Of a stretch of DNA of 64,000 nucleotides, positions 1 through 10,560 are shown piece after piece. The notes under the pieces were generated by a model, which saw only the letters and a list, made by a program, of their open reading frames with translations, did no database searches and was not told the DNA's origin. Origin of the DNA: Entoloma clypeatum (Eukaryota; Basidiomycota; Agaricomycetes; Agaricales; Entolomataceae); assembly GCA_963565915.1 (NCBI GenBank), contig OY751486.1, positions 2,356,001 to 2,420,000 of the forward strand, written 5' to 3'. Every line of letters starts with the position of its first letter. Within the stretch, counting starts at the first letter, position 1. A program made the translations under genes and the position numbers.

Positions 1-1307
1 AGGTACGAGACTGTCCAGTTAATTCTGGCATTGACAGCCCTTGAAGGGTGGTTCATGACATTCTTGGACGTCTCATCAGCCTTCCTCTATGGAAGACTCC
101 GTGAGGTAATTTACATGCGACAGCCTGAGGGCTACATAGTAAAAGGGAAAGAACACTTCGTGTACCGACTATACAAAGCCCTATACAGAGTTAAGCAGGC
201 CACATTAGCCTGGTAGAGGGAACTCGATTCCTCCATGAAAAAGCTCGGTTTCGTCCGGCTTCACTCCGATGCAGGAGTTTTCATTCACACAAGTACCAAA
301 GGGGGAACTGTAATCGCCATCATTTATGTCGATGACTCTGCTTTTCTCGGCACAAACCGAGAATACACACTAGAGAAGAAGAAGGCCTTCATGACAACAT
401 GGGAATGTAGGGACCTAGGCCACCTAGTGTCTAATGGGGAACCGAAAGAATTTTTCTCAATCCAAATAAGGCAACATGGGAAAAGGATCTTCATTGATCA
501 AGTACCTTACCTTGAGAAAATTCTCGCACGTATGGGGATGAGCGAATCCAATGTCACCCATACCCCACTCCCGACGGGCTACAAACCCATGAAGATGAAC
601 CCAATGCGGAACTCAGATCCAAGTACCAATCCGTCGTCGGATCACTATTGTACTTAATGATCGGGACAAGACCTGACATTTGTTTCGCTGTGATCAAAAT
701 GTCCCAATTCTCCGCAAACCCTACCAAATGCCATTTAGAAGTGGCTAGGGATATTTGCAGGTATTTGAGGGCAACAAAAGATTACGCGATCATGTACGAT
801 GGTGATTCTGGGAAAGGAATCTACGCATTTACAGACTCCAATTGGGCATCAGATGAAAACACCAGGAAGTCCACCACTGGTTACTTCATATCGCTGGCAT
901 CTGCAGCAGTAACATAGGTTTCATCAGCGCAGAAAACCATTGCCCTCTCTTCCACGGAAGCAGAATACATGGCGCTATCAGATTGCAGTTGCGCAGTGAC
1001 ATGGCTTAGAAGCATGCTTGCCGAACTTGGGATGCAGATCGGATCAGTCCCGATCTATGGAGATAACAATGGCTCCGTCTTTACCGCATCCAACCCTGTA
1101 ACTGAAAAGTGGTCCAAGCACATCAACATGCGATTCCACTTCGTCAGAGAAAAAGTATCCGAAGGCATCATTACGGTCGAATTCATCGAAGGAGTGAGTA
1201 ACCCTGCAGACCTTTTAACTGAAAAATCCTCTTTAGCAAGTTTATGCCGTACTTTGGACTACTTAAAAATTAGGCGAAGAAAAGAGTACCTATATGGGAA
1301 AAAGTAA
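1..1307 (+). pseudogene. Ty1/copia pol fragment, RT to RNase H (copy C1a)
   Basis: C-terminal half of a copia polyprotein. It reads from base 1 as reverse transcriptase palm (FLDVSSAFLYG at about 61-93), then the active-site box IIYVDDSAFLG at about 322-354, then copia RNase H (FTDSNWASD near 830, STEAEYMALSD near 950) to a stop at 1305-1307. The 5' part lies outside the window. Three lesions kill it: TAG at 214-216 where the sibling copy at 9600 has Trp, a frameshift at about 620-650 (frame 1 to 3), and TAG at 915-917 replacing another Trp. Both stops fit G-to-A changes of TGG. It is followed by a G-rich polypurine tract at 1332-1342 and its 3' LTR. Family assignment is firm and it is clearly inactive. 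Confidence 0.93.
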
Positions 1308-1342
1308 GATGTATTTAGAAGTATGTACTAAATATGGGGGGG

Positions 1343-1661
1343 TGTTGAAACTTTTCCATCATGTAGATTAGATTAGATTAGATTAGATTAGATTAGATCA
1401 CGTGACCATAGACATCTTTGATTACATACTTGTTTGGTTGGTACAAACAGTAGTACGGTATATAAGACCAGGAAACTGTCAATATCAACAAGTTGTCTCT
1501 TGACTCTTAACCAGCTCCATCACTCTTACCAGCCTCAACCGCTCTCACCAGCCTCACCCTTTCCAATCCAAGTAAGTGACTAGAATGGTTAAGTAGAGTA
1601 CTTCCACTGTAGCTGTGTTGCTCAGTACATCTGCGGCTAGCGCCCAGGTGGAACTTCAACA
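1343..1661 (+). repeat. 3' LTR of copia copy C1a
   Basis: 319-bp LTR starting TGTTGAAAC and ending TTCAACA, so it has a 7-bp terminal inverted repeat. It is homologous to 6524-6835. U3 holds an (AGATT)n microsatellite at 1364-1397 directly joined to the E-box palindrome TCACGTGA (1398-1405). A TATA box TATATAAG lies at 1459-1466. The purine run just before 1343 is the plus-strand primer tract. Confidence 0.9.
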
Positions 1662-4100
1662 ATCTCTCTCAGCTGCGTTTGAGAACAAGTCTCCGCGTGC
1701 TCTTTCTTCACGGCCTTCGTTCTGTGTCCGATCCCGACCGACCAGTCACCTCTGCTCTCCAGAGACGTCCCTGCAACCGCCTGCTCCGTCCATAGTCGGT
1801 TCACACCTCCACACCATACATCGAGGCCCAATGTCGTGCTGCACATCCCCTTTCCCCAATCTCTGCCTACCTTTCCCCAGTATCCTTGCATCCTTCTGCT
1901 TGGCTTGCAGGTACATCTTATCTCCATCTTTTCCATCTTCACCTCTGTCTGACGCATAGTGTGGAGCACCGCTATCGAACCGTATGTGTGAGGGGTCGGA
2001 GTCTAGCGGAGACGAGGACGACTCAGTGTAGCTCTATAAAGTGCGAAAGAAAGGGATGGTATGGGTGAACATGGGGAAAGAATAAAGAAAAGTTGCAATG
2101 CACCTTGAACGCGCTAGTGAAGTTCCAATCGGCCGCGACCAGATAGGCTGGGGTTGTAGTAATTGAGACTTTTGGTGCATCGATATGAAGAAGGCTAACC
2201 TCTTCGACCCGCTTCTTCGCCTTGGAGCATTTCCCCAACTTCGTCCTTCGCTACTTGTACATCATCCGGTGGTCCGGCTGGTCCAATACAACGGTGCGGG
2301 TGTAGTCTGGACCTCGGGAATTGGCTGGGGTAGGAAAGCTCGGGTCGATCTCTTGAGTGGGCAGAGCTTCTGTGCTTTAATTATGAGGGGGAAAGGAACT
2401 GAGGACTTTTTGAAGAAAAGAATGGATAGGATGGAAACATACCATAAAATGGAACACGAACTCAACCCTCATGCAGCCCTGGGTCCTTGAGGGTCCACCG
2501 ACGTCACACATGTAAACGCTATGCTGGGTTAATGCGCATAGCATGATAAGATGTTAGGAGCCAAGAAAAGCTAATTAATTAAATAATTTAAAGGTCCGTG
2601 TTGAACTTCGTTTGCGCATTCGTTCAAAGGGGTGGTGTTATAGCCGAGAATGAAGACCTGATGCAGCGTCCGTGGAAATTGGGGGTTTGGCTGCATCTTC
2701 TGGTCACGGTCGTAACAAAATGGTCTGGAGACCAGAGGAGAGTTTTGAGGGTTTGAGAACGGCCAGGATAGGTGGATTCATCAAATTCGCTATGGTTGGC
2801 CAGTAGACAGACGAAAGAGGTTTGGAGAGAGAAATTGAATCCTCCGTCGCCTGCTCAGCCAAACTACTGCTGTACGGGCCGGCACAAGGCCAGGCCAGGG
2901 CTCTGGTTTGCAAGCGTTGACAAGGGAGGAGAGCTGAAAATGAGTTTTGAGAGTGAAAGATGGGTGGGGGCCGGGGGCACCCGGGGCTTATAGATTCGAT
3001 TTGTAAGACAGACAAACTGAGGTTCAATGACACGGAGACGTACCGAACAACACAGGGCAGTCTTTGTACCGGACGATGTGGTATCTGGGTCGGAAGTGAA
3101 GAAAATCGTCGAGGCTTCCCGGATCGCGTCGTCCTCGTCGTCTCAGGGAAGGAGAGAATTTGACTTCTTTTTCAGCGGCAGAGTCTTTTTTGTAGCCCTC
3201 GCCTTCGTCTCCCTTCTCTTGTGTCCAAGCCCCCGCCGAATTTGTCTGCGGTTCATGATAGGGTTCTGGACCGTCTGGTCGATCTTGTGCGCCCCTTGGG
3301 GTTGAGAAGGATGTCGGGAGAGTCGGCGAGTCCATCGGTCCCGCCGTTCGGATCCACCTCCGCGACATATCATATGTACCTCCTCATCTCTGTTAAAGAC
3401 CTGATGTAAAAATATAGGCATTTGAGACGGTCGGAAGTGGAGGAGAGAAAAAGAAACGCACCATCGTGCAGGGAGATCCTGCGGGCTGCTGCCGCTGGTG
3501 CTCTGCCCTTCAACCAATCCAAGTCAAATAACATACATTTTTGCTTTACTTATGGGTGAAACAGTCTGTTGATGATTTTTCGCGGCAGTGCCATACTAGG
3601 CCCTAGTATGCCCTTAGCCCAGAGTTTCGATTCCACGCGTTTCCGCTGAGAAACGCTGCGTGTCACTGGGGTCTTGATCGGGCTCGTCGTGCAGCTAACT
3701 TTATTTAGTGAGAGTACATGTGGTGCGGCCATCACTAGGTTGAACAGGAGAGCGGCGGTCGGCATTTGCGCAGCGCCATCGCCAAAAACAAAAGTTTACG
3801 CACATTGCCAAGGGGGTGTCGGCACCCGAATCCCGCACCTCACGTGGGGGGGAGGGGGGGGTCCGGGGGGGCGGCTAAAAAAAATTCTGACATCGAAGCA
3901 TGTTGGGTCGGGCGATGGACAGGACTACGTAAAGTGTTATTCAGTAGCCACAGAAGCGGTCCCAACTACGTTGAATCATAATATGAGCTAGAATTTCGTA
4001 CCCATCCCCTCCATCCAAGCAACAAGGCTAAGAAGAAGAGGTAAGCAAACACGCCACTGTGAAATGACGTGAAAAGCTTGAGCTAAACTCTGAAAACCAG
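1662..4100. other. No recognisable gene
   Basis: Unique-looking, moderately GC-rich DNA after the C1a LTR. Open frames occur on both strands (for example minus 3024-3517) but they overlap in several frames, have no recognised domain and do not join through plausible introns. G-runs at 3845-3878 resemble those at 4557-4575. A decayed host gene cannot be excluded, but none can be supported. Confidence 0.5.
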
Positions 4101-4113
4101 ACGGGCAGATGAA

Positions 4114-4506
4114 TTGGAGTACACACCGGATAGCAGACTGCCTTGCCCTGACTGCGGCGAGGAGGTACGCGTCGGCACAGGTGGTCCAAAAAACTTGGAT
4201 ATACATCGTGCCTCGTCCAAAGCTTGTAAGGCACTGGCACTGCGTGGACGCACGAATGTCAGTCAAAATAAACCAAGGGAAAAGGAAGATGGCTCCCTTC
4301 TCACCTTTTTTGCGCCGCGAGAAACGCTCATTCCACCAAGAGTCACAGCTCCTCCGCTGGTACAGCCAACATATGAAATTGGCTCGACCTCCTCACCACC
4401 AACGAGGGAGAACTCTCCATCTACGTCACAGACCCCGCTCCCATCTACCAATGATTGTCCATTTCGAACAGTACATATGACAGTCCATGGTGTAGTTGTT
4501 GCATAA
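4114..4506 (+). pseudogene. Zinc-finger N-terminal fragment, transposon-type protein
   Basis: 130-residue open frame. Residues about 10-40 read CPDCGEEVRVGTGGPKNLD then H and C at BED-like spacing: C-x2-C, a glycine-rich turn, then H and C ligands. A basic linker and LLTFFAPRE follow, then a Ser/Pro/Thr-rich tail. Short proteins opening with such a C-P-x-C-G...G-G-x-N-L-x-x-H finger are, from memory, frequent in mushroom genomes and often transposon-linked. No catalytic domain follows before the stop at 4506, so this is probably a remnant. It sits upstream of the secreted-protein gene with no visible relation to it. The function is unknown and only the metal-binding motif is visible. Confidence 0.45.
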
Positions 4507-4556
4507 AACATGGTTCGACATTCTGATGATTGCTAATCAAACATACCTTATATGGA

Positions 4557-4640
4557 AGGAGGGGGGGGAGGGTCAAGACGCGGCTTAAAAAATAAACCGA
4601 TGTCTGGTTCTTAATTAGAATCCTGACCCCCCCTTGCACA
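4557..4640. repeat. Short G-run/C-run inverted sequence
   Basis: A G-rich start (GGGGGGGGAGGGTCAAGA) and a C-rich end (TCCTGACCCCCCCTT) are inverted relative to each other, about 45 bp apart. A related G-run followed by GGCGGCTAAAAAAAATTC occurs at 3845-3890. It could be the ends of a small mobile repeat. Weak support. Confidence 0.3.
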
Positions 4641-4843
4641 TTGCCACATAGTTGGCAGCATCTTGGCATCAAGTCCACCATGTGGTCTCCCTCACAACGT
4701 ATACTTACCTAGGCTAGGCTCCCCACCCACGTTCAAAACCATCATTCTCCGTCGTGCAGCGTGATATCAGAGTTGTAACTTGGTGCCTTGCCCAATTTCA
4801 CATGCGTATGCTACTCAATGGGTGGTCAAACGTGACAGTGGAC

Positions 4844-4850
4844 TATAAAA
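4844..4850 (+). promoter_or_regulatory. TATA box of the small secreted protein gene
   Basis: TATAAAA, 82 bp upstream of the ATG at 4932. The spacing allows a transcription start near 4875 and a 5' leader of about 55 nt rich in C and T, typical of fungal promoters. Confidence 0.6.
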
Positions 4851-4931
4851 GCAGGGTGTTGAGGCGATAACTCGTCAGCTGGTCTCACCGATTTCTCACC
4901 TCTTTCACCAAACCTCGGCATCATCCACAAC

Positions 4932-5458
4932 ATGAAGTTCCAAAGTCTCATCACAATTGCAATCCTTGCTGCAGCTGTTGCGGCGAATCGTCCCCAGCGG
5001 TTTGTCGCTCAGTCTTCCATTGATAGTTCAGTGCAAAGAGGATTGACTGCATTAGCCGCACCCTCGGGCTTGATATTGTCGATGCGATCGAGTGGGTGGC
5101 TCACCATTGGTGTATATGTATTTACTCTGACATGACTTTCACTCTTTGATAGGCAGTAAGTCATGGCTTCCATTATATAAGTGTTGACTTGAGCTCTGCC
5201 ACTTGTGCTTGGTACAGGCGCGCTTACTTGGAGGGCCGCATGGCTGGGCAAGAGGAATTGCTCGACTTGGCGAGACGTGAAGAAATTTGGATACCTTGTG
5301 TCGAGGACCTGTGAGCTGACATTTCCTTTGTTGAATAAGCTGGCATTTAATTGTATAACAGGGACTGCGCGAAAAGTACTGTAATGCAAAAGATATGCCC
5401 CAAAAAATTGTTCCACTGCCAGAACCACAAATGCGCCTGTAAGGCCGCGGTACGCTAA
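4932..5458 (+). CDS. Small secreted cysteine-rich protein (five exons)
   Basis: Predicted 104-residue secreted prepro-peptide. Exons: 4932-4999, 5056-5109, 5153-5155 (a 3-nt microexon), 5218-5310, 5362-5458. Introns run GTTTGT...TTGAC...TTAG, GTGTAT...CTGAC...ATAG, GTAAGT...TTGAC...ACAG and GTGAGC...AACAG (56, 43, 62 and 51 nt). All phases agree and the frame stays open to TAA. Residues 1-19 form a signal peptide (MKFQSLITIAILAAAVAAN). A helical middle part follows, flanked by Arg-Arg at about residues 23-24 and 62-63 that could be Kex2 sites. The C-terminal ~40 residues hold six cysteines spaced C-x5-C-x9-C-x6-C-x4-C-x-C. No family is recognised; a role as effector or antimicrobial-like peptide is only a possibility. 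If the microexon is skipped, the protein merely loses one Gln. The ATG follows a TATA box and CCACAAC. Confidence 0.72.
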
Positions 5459-6139
5459 ACCACCAACTCTGGCCTATTAGCAGAAAAGTGAGAGGATTGA
5501 AGGACGAAGTTTGATTATCGACTCGTAGAATGTGAATATAAGTAGCATGCAATTGATTTTCCGATAACGCCCAGTCAAAATCGGACCTGGTGGAATCCGG
5601 CCCTTGTGGGATTGAGAGGGTCCCTGACAGGGAAAGTTGGGAATCGAGACACCATCGGGAAATTTCCTGATGGTCCTGGAATTCCCAGCCTTGCAACTAG
5701 TGCTGGGTTGAAAACTCAGATGTTAAACACATTGGAGTTTTTCACATGTTATTAACATGTTTTTAACTTTTTCAACATGCAGGTCAGAGCAAGTACTGTG
5801 TGAAAAATGTGAAAATTGATAGCATGCCTGGAACGGACAATGGTGCATTCTGAGGGCAATTCCTGTCTTGAAAATCGTGCCAGTAATGCTTTCATCAAGA
5901 GCTTATCAAAATGAATACTGCTGAGCTTATTGATCTCCTCAGGCTGGAAACTACGATTCCAAATGACAGCAGCCAAAAAAGAAACTACTAACTGTCATCA
6001 ATTGTATACTAGGGTCTGCCTATGGGAGACCAATTAAAAAGGTGAATTATCTATTACTATGGACAAATACACTCTGTTTCAACTGAAAAACAAGAGACTT
6101 TTTGCCTTATGCAAAGCTGATTATGTAAGAGTTTTTCAC
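5459..6139. other. No gene; AT-rich spacer
   Basis: 3' flank of the secreted-protein gene. A stretch at 5571-5586 (CCCAGTCAAAATCGGA) is the reverse complement of 16632-16647, so part of this belongs to a dispersed repeat. 5720-5780 is AT-rich with ACATGTTATTAACATGT-type palindromes. No coding frame with domain content was seen. Confidence 0.5.
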
Positions 6140-6523
6140 AGTTTGGAACGTGTTCAGATCGACCTGTGGGGGCCATCACACGTAGAATCAACGGGAGGAA
6201 ACGATACATGATGGAAGCTGTTGATGCTTACAGAGGACACACTGAAGCCTACTTCCTCATGGACAAAGAGGCAGAGACGACCCTAACGGTACTGAAACAC
6301 TATGTGGCATTAGCCGAGCGACAGACGGGGAAAAAGGTTAAATGCATACGCGTGGACGGAGGCGGAGAGTTCTGCAACAAGTTGTGGAAGGACTGCTGTG
6401 AGGAGAGGGGTATTGTGCACGAGACCACTACAGCCTACTCATCAGCATCCAACGGCATCGTCGAAAGGAGTCACCGCACCGTCATTGAACGTACTCGTGT
6501 CTTGATGGCAGAGAACAACTTCC
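6140..6523 (+). pseudogene. Ty1/copia integrase core fragment
   Basis: Part of the rve integrase core. ERVQIDLWGPSHVES carries the first catalytic Asp, IRVDGGGEFCNKLW the second and SNGIVERSHRTVIERTR the Glu, so D-D-E order is intact. A one-base frameshift lies near 6190-6200. The fragment stops abruptly at 6523, where the LTR of copia copy C1b begins, so the LTR element was inserted into or recombined with this older copy. No zinc-binding N-terminal part was found upstream. It is inactive. Confidence 0.85.
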
Positions 6524-6835
6524 TGTTGAAACTTTTCCATCATGTAGATTAGATTAGATTAGATTACATCACGTGACCATTTACATATCTTCAATTACAT
6601 ACTTATTTGGTTTACAAACAGTAGTACGGTATATAAAGACCAGGAAACTGTCAATATTAACAAGTTGTCTCTTGACTCTTAACCAGCTCCATCGCTCTTA
6701 TCAGCCTCAACCGCTCTCACCAGCCTTACCCCCCCCAAACCAAGTAAGTGGCTAGAATGGTTAAACAGAGTACTTCCACACTGTAGCTGTGTTGCTCAGT
6801 ACGCCTGTGGCTAGCGCCCAGATGGAACTTCAACA
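6524..6835 (+). repeat. 5' LTR of copia copy C1b
   Basis: 312 bp, TGTTGAAAC...CTTCAACA, homologous to 1343-1661. It has fewer AGATT units in the U3 microsatellite (about four against about seven) but keeps the adjoining TCACGTGA palindrome (6569-6576) and a TATATAAA box near 6630. Confidence 0.9.
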
Positions 6836-6847
6836 GGTTATGGGCCC
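6836..6847 (+). promoter_or_regulatory. Primer binding site, half initiator-tRNA type
   Basis: GGTTATGGGCCC begins directly at the LTR end. Its complement GGGCCCATAACC matches the anticodon stem-loop of eukaryotic initiator tRNA-Met (CAU anticodon inside). Copia-class elements are known to prime from such an internal half-tRNA. Inferred from the motif; the host tRNA is not in this window. Confidence 0.6.
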
Positions 6848-7196
6848 TGGATAGCAGAGGGACTTGGGAATGCTGGCAACAGCAAGTATCTGCCCAATCT
6901 ACCCTGGTTGACAGGAGAACCAATTGCAAGATCTAGTCATACTTCTTCACATATGAACCTGGGAACGTCATTTATGACAAGTACCTGTCATGAAGCATCC
7001 CTAAAGGGGATTAGCTTAGTACACATCATGTGGAAACGTCGATCGTACCTCATACACTTCTGATATAAAAAGGGTTTTTTCCACGACCACTATTCCTGAA
7101 GGGAATATGTCATGAGAAATCATTTATTTGTTTTCTCTAAATCAAATTCATATAAACACATCACTGATTGGAAAAACTCTTTTTAGATTCATTAAA

Positions 7197-8366
7197 ATGT
7201 CTACCTCCTGCTCTGCCCTTGACTCCATCATCGTCTTTGACGGAATCGACTATCAAAGCTGGGCCAAAAAAATGAAATCCTATCTCCTCCATCAAGGAGT
7301 CTGGCGCCTCGTATCTGGCAACATTGAGCGCCCTGACATTGCCGACTTTACGGTCACGGTCTCCACCCCTGCCTCCGCCACTTCTACATCTGCGACCCAA
7401 CCTCCGGTGATCACCACCACTGTCGACCAACCTAGCTTCCACATAGAAAGGAAGGCCTGGATCAGGGATGACGACATGGCTCTGGGTTCCATCCGCCTCA
7501 AAGTCTCCGAGGCAATCAGGAGGCACATCAAAGACACCAAGTTCTCAAAAGACGCCTGGAAATCATTGGAAGACTCATATTAAAAAGTCTCCCCCGCCAC
7601 CATATTTGGCGATTTCAAAGCCGCAGCCTCTTTCAAATTGTCTGGTTGGGACCCTGTGCCAGAAATCGAGCGCCTTGGGTCACTTTTTGCTCACCTTAGC
7701 GACTCAAAATTCATTGTGCCTGATCTAATGCAGGCTATGATCTTGGCAAGTGCCATTCCTGACGCTTGGTCATCTCTCTCCACCGCCCTCTTTCAGGTCT
7801 ACGACGCCGATGACTTTACATGGCAGGCCGTCGCCGACAGCATCATTTCAGAGTACAGGCGCAAGTATGCAATAGGGTCTACTCGGGCGTCTAACGAGCA
7901 GGCCCGGAAAATCTCCGGGACTAAGCGAAAGGGGCAAGACCCCAAATGGGAAAAGCAGACAGCGCTGAGTACCTCGCGGAACAATGCTGATGAGCAGCCT
8001 AACTCGACCGACCCAAGTACCGCTTCTGAAAAGAAGAAGGGAAAGGGACGCTGGTGCAACCAGAAAAAGCGCGCTAACAACGCGGACAACGAGTCCGACC
8101 ACGCCGAGGAAATGATTGAGTTTATTGCACCAGCCATTGAACAACTCCCTTGTCGATCTGCTCCTTGTCCTCTCCCTCCTCGTCATGCACCTGCCTTCAC
8201 CACTGTAACAGGCCGCGGGAAAACTTTGAGTACCGCGCAGCCTGAGTCGGAAAGAATGCAGTCACTCCTGCAACGCATGAACCTGCCTCCCTCTCAGTAC
8301 ACCGGGCTTCCTTCGGGCAAGCCGTCAGTGTGGAAAAAGAACGAGAAGGTGAGAAAACTCGCTTGA
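7197..8366 (+). pseudogene. Copia Gag (C1b) with nonsense codon
   Basis: Starts at ATG 7197 (MSTSCSALDSIIVFDGIDY), typical of the copia Gag N-terminal region with a conserved W-A-K-K-M-K-S-Y-L segment. It runs in one frame through the Gag core (SAIPDAWSSLSTALFQ near 7750) into a Lys-rich tail. A TAA at 7581-7583 interrupts it at about residue 128, and TGA at 8364-8366 (probably CGA originally) ends it. The same frame continues to about 8690 with another stop near 8455. No CCHC knuckle is visible. It lies about 350 bp after the LTR. Not functional as is. Confidence 0.8.
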
Positions 8367-8697
8367 GAAATCGGTGCCAGACCCTCTGGGTCAAACCTTC
8401 GTATCCTGGATACCATCATTCCAGACATTGATGAAAGGCCGGCTAAACAGCATTGAGTTACTCCGCTGATAGACCAATTGTTGAGGATGATGGACATTGA
8501 CCAAGAGCGAATGGGGCCAGACGAGTTTGTAGATGAGATTGAACTTGATGGTTCGTCAAACCCTTTTCTCAAACCTTATCAATTGCAGAACGCTAATAAT
8601 ACCTCTCAACAGACATATAATATATTAGCCAGTACCAGTACAGTTTGCGTAGATCACTTCAGCAGTGATCTACATAAAAAATATATAAAACATTTTC

Positions 8698-9720
8698 ATG
8701 GGTGGGAAAGCTATCTTCGATGAAAGCAAGTACCCCAGATGCCATATCGATCCCCTGCCAGAAAACCATCCAGAAATGGAAAATCCAGAACCGGCTGATG
8801 AGTTTGAGGACCTCATCCCCGGAAATGATGACAATGACAGTCATAACAAAACACCTCACGACCCAGTTCCTACTGGACAGGATCACCCTGAATCAGACGA
8901 TGACTTGCCGTCTAACAAGCCCGACGACGACCCATGAGTACCCACTCTGGAACCTGAACAAGTACCAGATCGACCGATCAGGGAACGACGAGTTCGGAAG
9001 ATGCCAGGCAGCATCTATGGGGAAGACACTCCTGCTTCTGATCTTGAAAAATTAGATCGAAGACGGAGATTAGGCGGTCAAACGGCATGGATGAATGATC
9101 TCCTAATGGAGGCAATCTCTATCCAAGTTGGCATTATCAAAATGTCACACAAAGACATATACACTCTTCCGAACAAAGAAGATTGGTATGCGGCAGAACG
9201 AAAAGAGCTAGACATGCTCAAAAGCCGCGGGGTGATCACGGAGCTAGTACCCCTACCTGCAGGGAGGAAGGCTCTAAGGAACAAATGGGTTTACAATGAA
9301 AAATCTGACAGGTGTTTGAAAGTGCGCCTTGTCGCAAAAGGCTTCTCACAGGTAGAAGGGATTGATTTCGATCAGATCTTCTCACCAGTAGTGAGGTATG
9401 AGACTGTCCGATTAATTCTGGCATTGACAGCCCTTGAAGGGTGGTTCATGACATTCTTGGACGTCTCATCAGCCTTTCTCTATGGAACACTCCGTGAGGT
9501 GATTTACATGCGACAGCCTGAGGGTTACATAGTAAAAGGGAAAGAGCACTTCGTGTACCAACTATTCAAAGCCCTATACAGACTCAAGCAGGCCGCATTA
9601 GCCTGGTGGAGAGAACTCGATTCCTCCATGAAAAAGCTCGGTTTTGTCCGGCTACACTCCGATGCGGGAGTTTTTATTCACACAAGTACCAAAGGGGAAA
9701 TTGTGATCGCCGTCATTTAT
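8698..9720 (+). pseudogene. Copia RT N-terminal half (C1b)
   Basis: Begins with GGKAIFDESKYPRC, the segment that joins integrase and RT in copia polyproteins, then an acidic linker with a TGA at 8935-8937. From about 9150 the RT fold starts: NKEDWYAAERKELD, the WVYNEKSD region, LVAKGFSQVEGIDFDQIFSP and FLDVSSAFLYG. It ends at VIAVIY just before the catalytic VDD because foreign DNA starts at 9721. The fragment at 1-340 is a close homologue that keeps Trp-Trp where C1a has a stop. The catalytic box is lost, so it is dead. Confidence 0.88.
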
Positions 9721-10560
9721 GGAACTCATGATTCTGTGGTGTGTTGGGGTTTTGATGAGATTAGGACCCACCCACTGATCTAGGCATCGTACGCCTTATC
9801 ACCTTGGGATAAGTCCACCCATATACGAACCAAACAAGGGAAGAGAAAGACGATATGAATCGGTTGGGCGGATGTGCCCAGATTAATGATTTTGTGACGC
9901 TTTCGGAGTTTTGATGAGATTGGTGTCTACCTACTGACCGAGGCATCATCTCAACTATTCCTTCGGTGGAATTACTCGAATATATGTCTATTTCAATCGT
10001 CCAAAATATGAGAGACATCTGTGGAGTGGTTCACCTTCTATAAAGTTGCGCTTTTTTCACAATTCAGTGATGTATCTACCCAACATTATCATTATTAAAC
10101 TAGTGCTGCATATATGTATTCTAACATCGTTCAGTACCCCCTTCGACCCGCGGGTCAACCCAGTTGAGCCAAAAATGCCAGTAGGCAGGCTGGGTTCAAA
10201 ATATTATTGAGTGGGCGAAAAATTGGTGTTTTTTTGCATCTGAAGGTCACAAACCTGGTCCGAACCTGAACCGGACCAGACCTATGGGTTCAAGTTCAAG
10301 TTCGAGGGATGCTTGAACTGGACCTTCAAGTCCGGGTTCGAGTTCAGCCAAAAAGTGGCCGAACCCGGACTGAACCGGACTTTGGCCAGTTTAGCTCAGC
10401 CTGCCAGGACCATGAGGGAAATGTGCAGTAGCTTGCTGAACGGCTGCTGGGTCTCGTGCAGATTGTGTTTCAGCTTCTTTTGCCACTCCTTGATGGTATC
10501 GAGATATTTTGTGTTCTTTTGGTCGGGGATGCTAACCCGCTTCCACATGAGTTTCCACTC
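9721..10560 (+). repeat. 840-bp duplicated block, copy 1
   Basis: Appears base-for-base identical to 24344-25183, both 840 bp. The ends resemble a short imperfect inverted repeat: TGGAACTCATG at the left, and the complement of the right end reads TGGAAACTCATG. Inside are two diverged copies of a unit beginning GTTTTGATGAGATT (9752 and 9909) and a GGTTC/GAACC-rich stretch at about 10255-10390. No coding frame of note. Flanks differ at the two sites and no target duplication is evident. Confidence 0.85.

Larger units (their letters stand above)
6524..9720 (+). mobile_element. Copia element C1b, internally deleted and 3'-truncated
   Basis: Order: 5' LTR 6524-6835, primer site 6836-6847, gag 7197-8366, a linker like the integrase-RT hinge, and the RT N-terminal half to 9720. 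Protease, zinc knuckle and integrase are missing between gag and the hinge. The 3' end is lost because an 840-bp repeat joins at 9721, exactly between the Tyr and Val codons of the RT YVDD box. Coding similarity to C1a shows the same family. Confidence 0.85.

Noticed and set aside
1364..1397. Telomere-like repeat
   Set aside because: AGATT units sit inside an LTR and are shared with the sibling LTR; not a telomere motif.
3024..3517. Possible host gene exons on the minus strand
   Set aside because: Three overlapping frames, attempted splice joins run into stops, no homology recognised.
5278..5458. Assigning the cysteine pattern to defensins or plant nodule cysteine-rich peptides
   Set aside because: Spacing is only loosely similar and no C-x3-C...C-x-C core is present; resemblance in a short C-rich peptide is weak evidence.
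5009..5696. Minus-strand frames of 139 and 185 codons
   Set aside because: Antisense to the exon-intron structure of the secreted-protein gene, no signal or domain.
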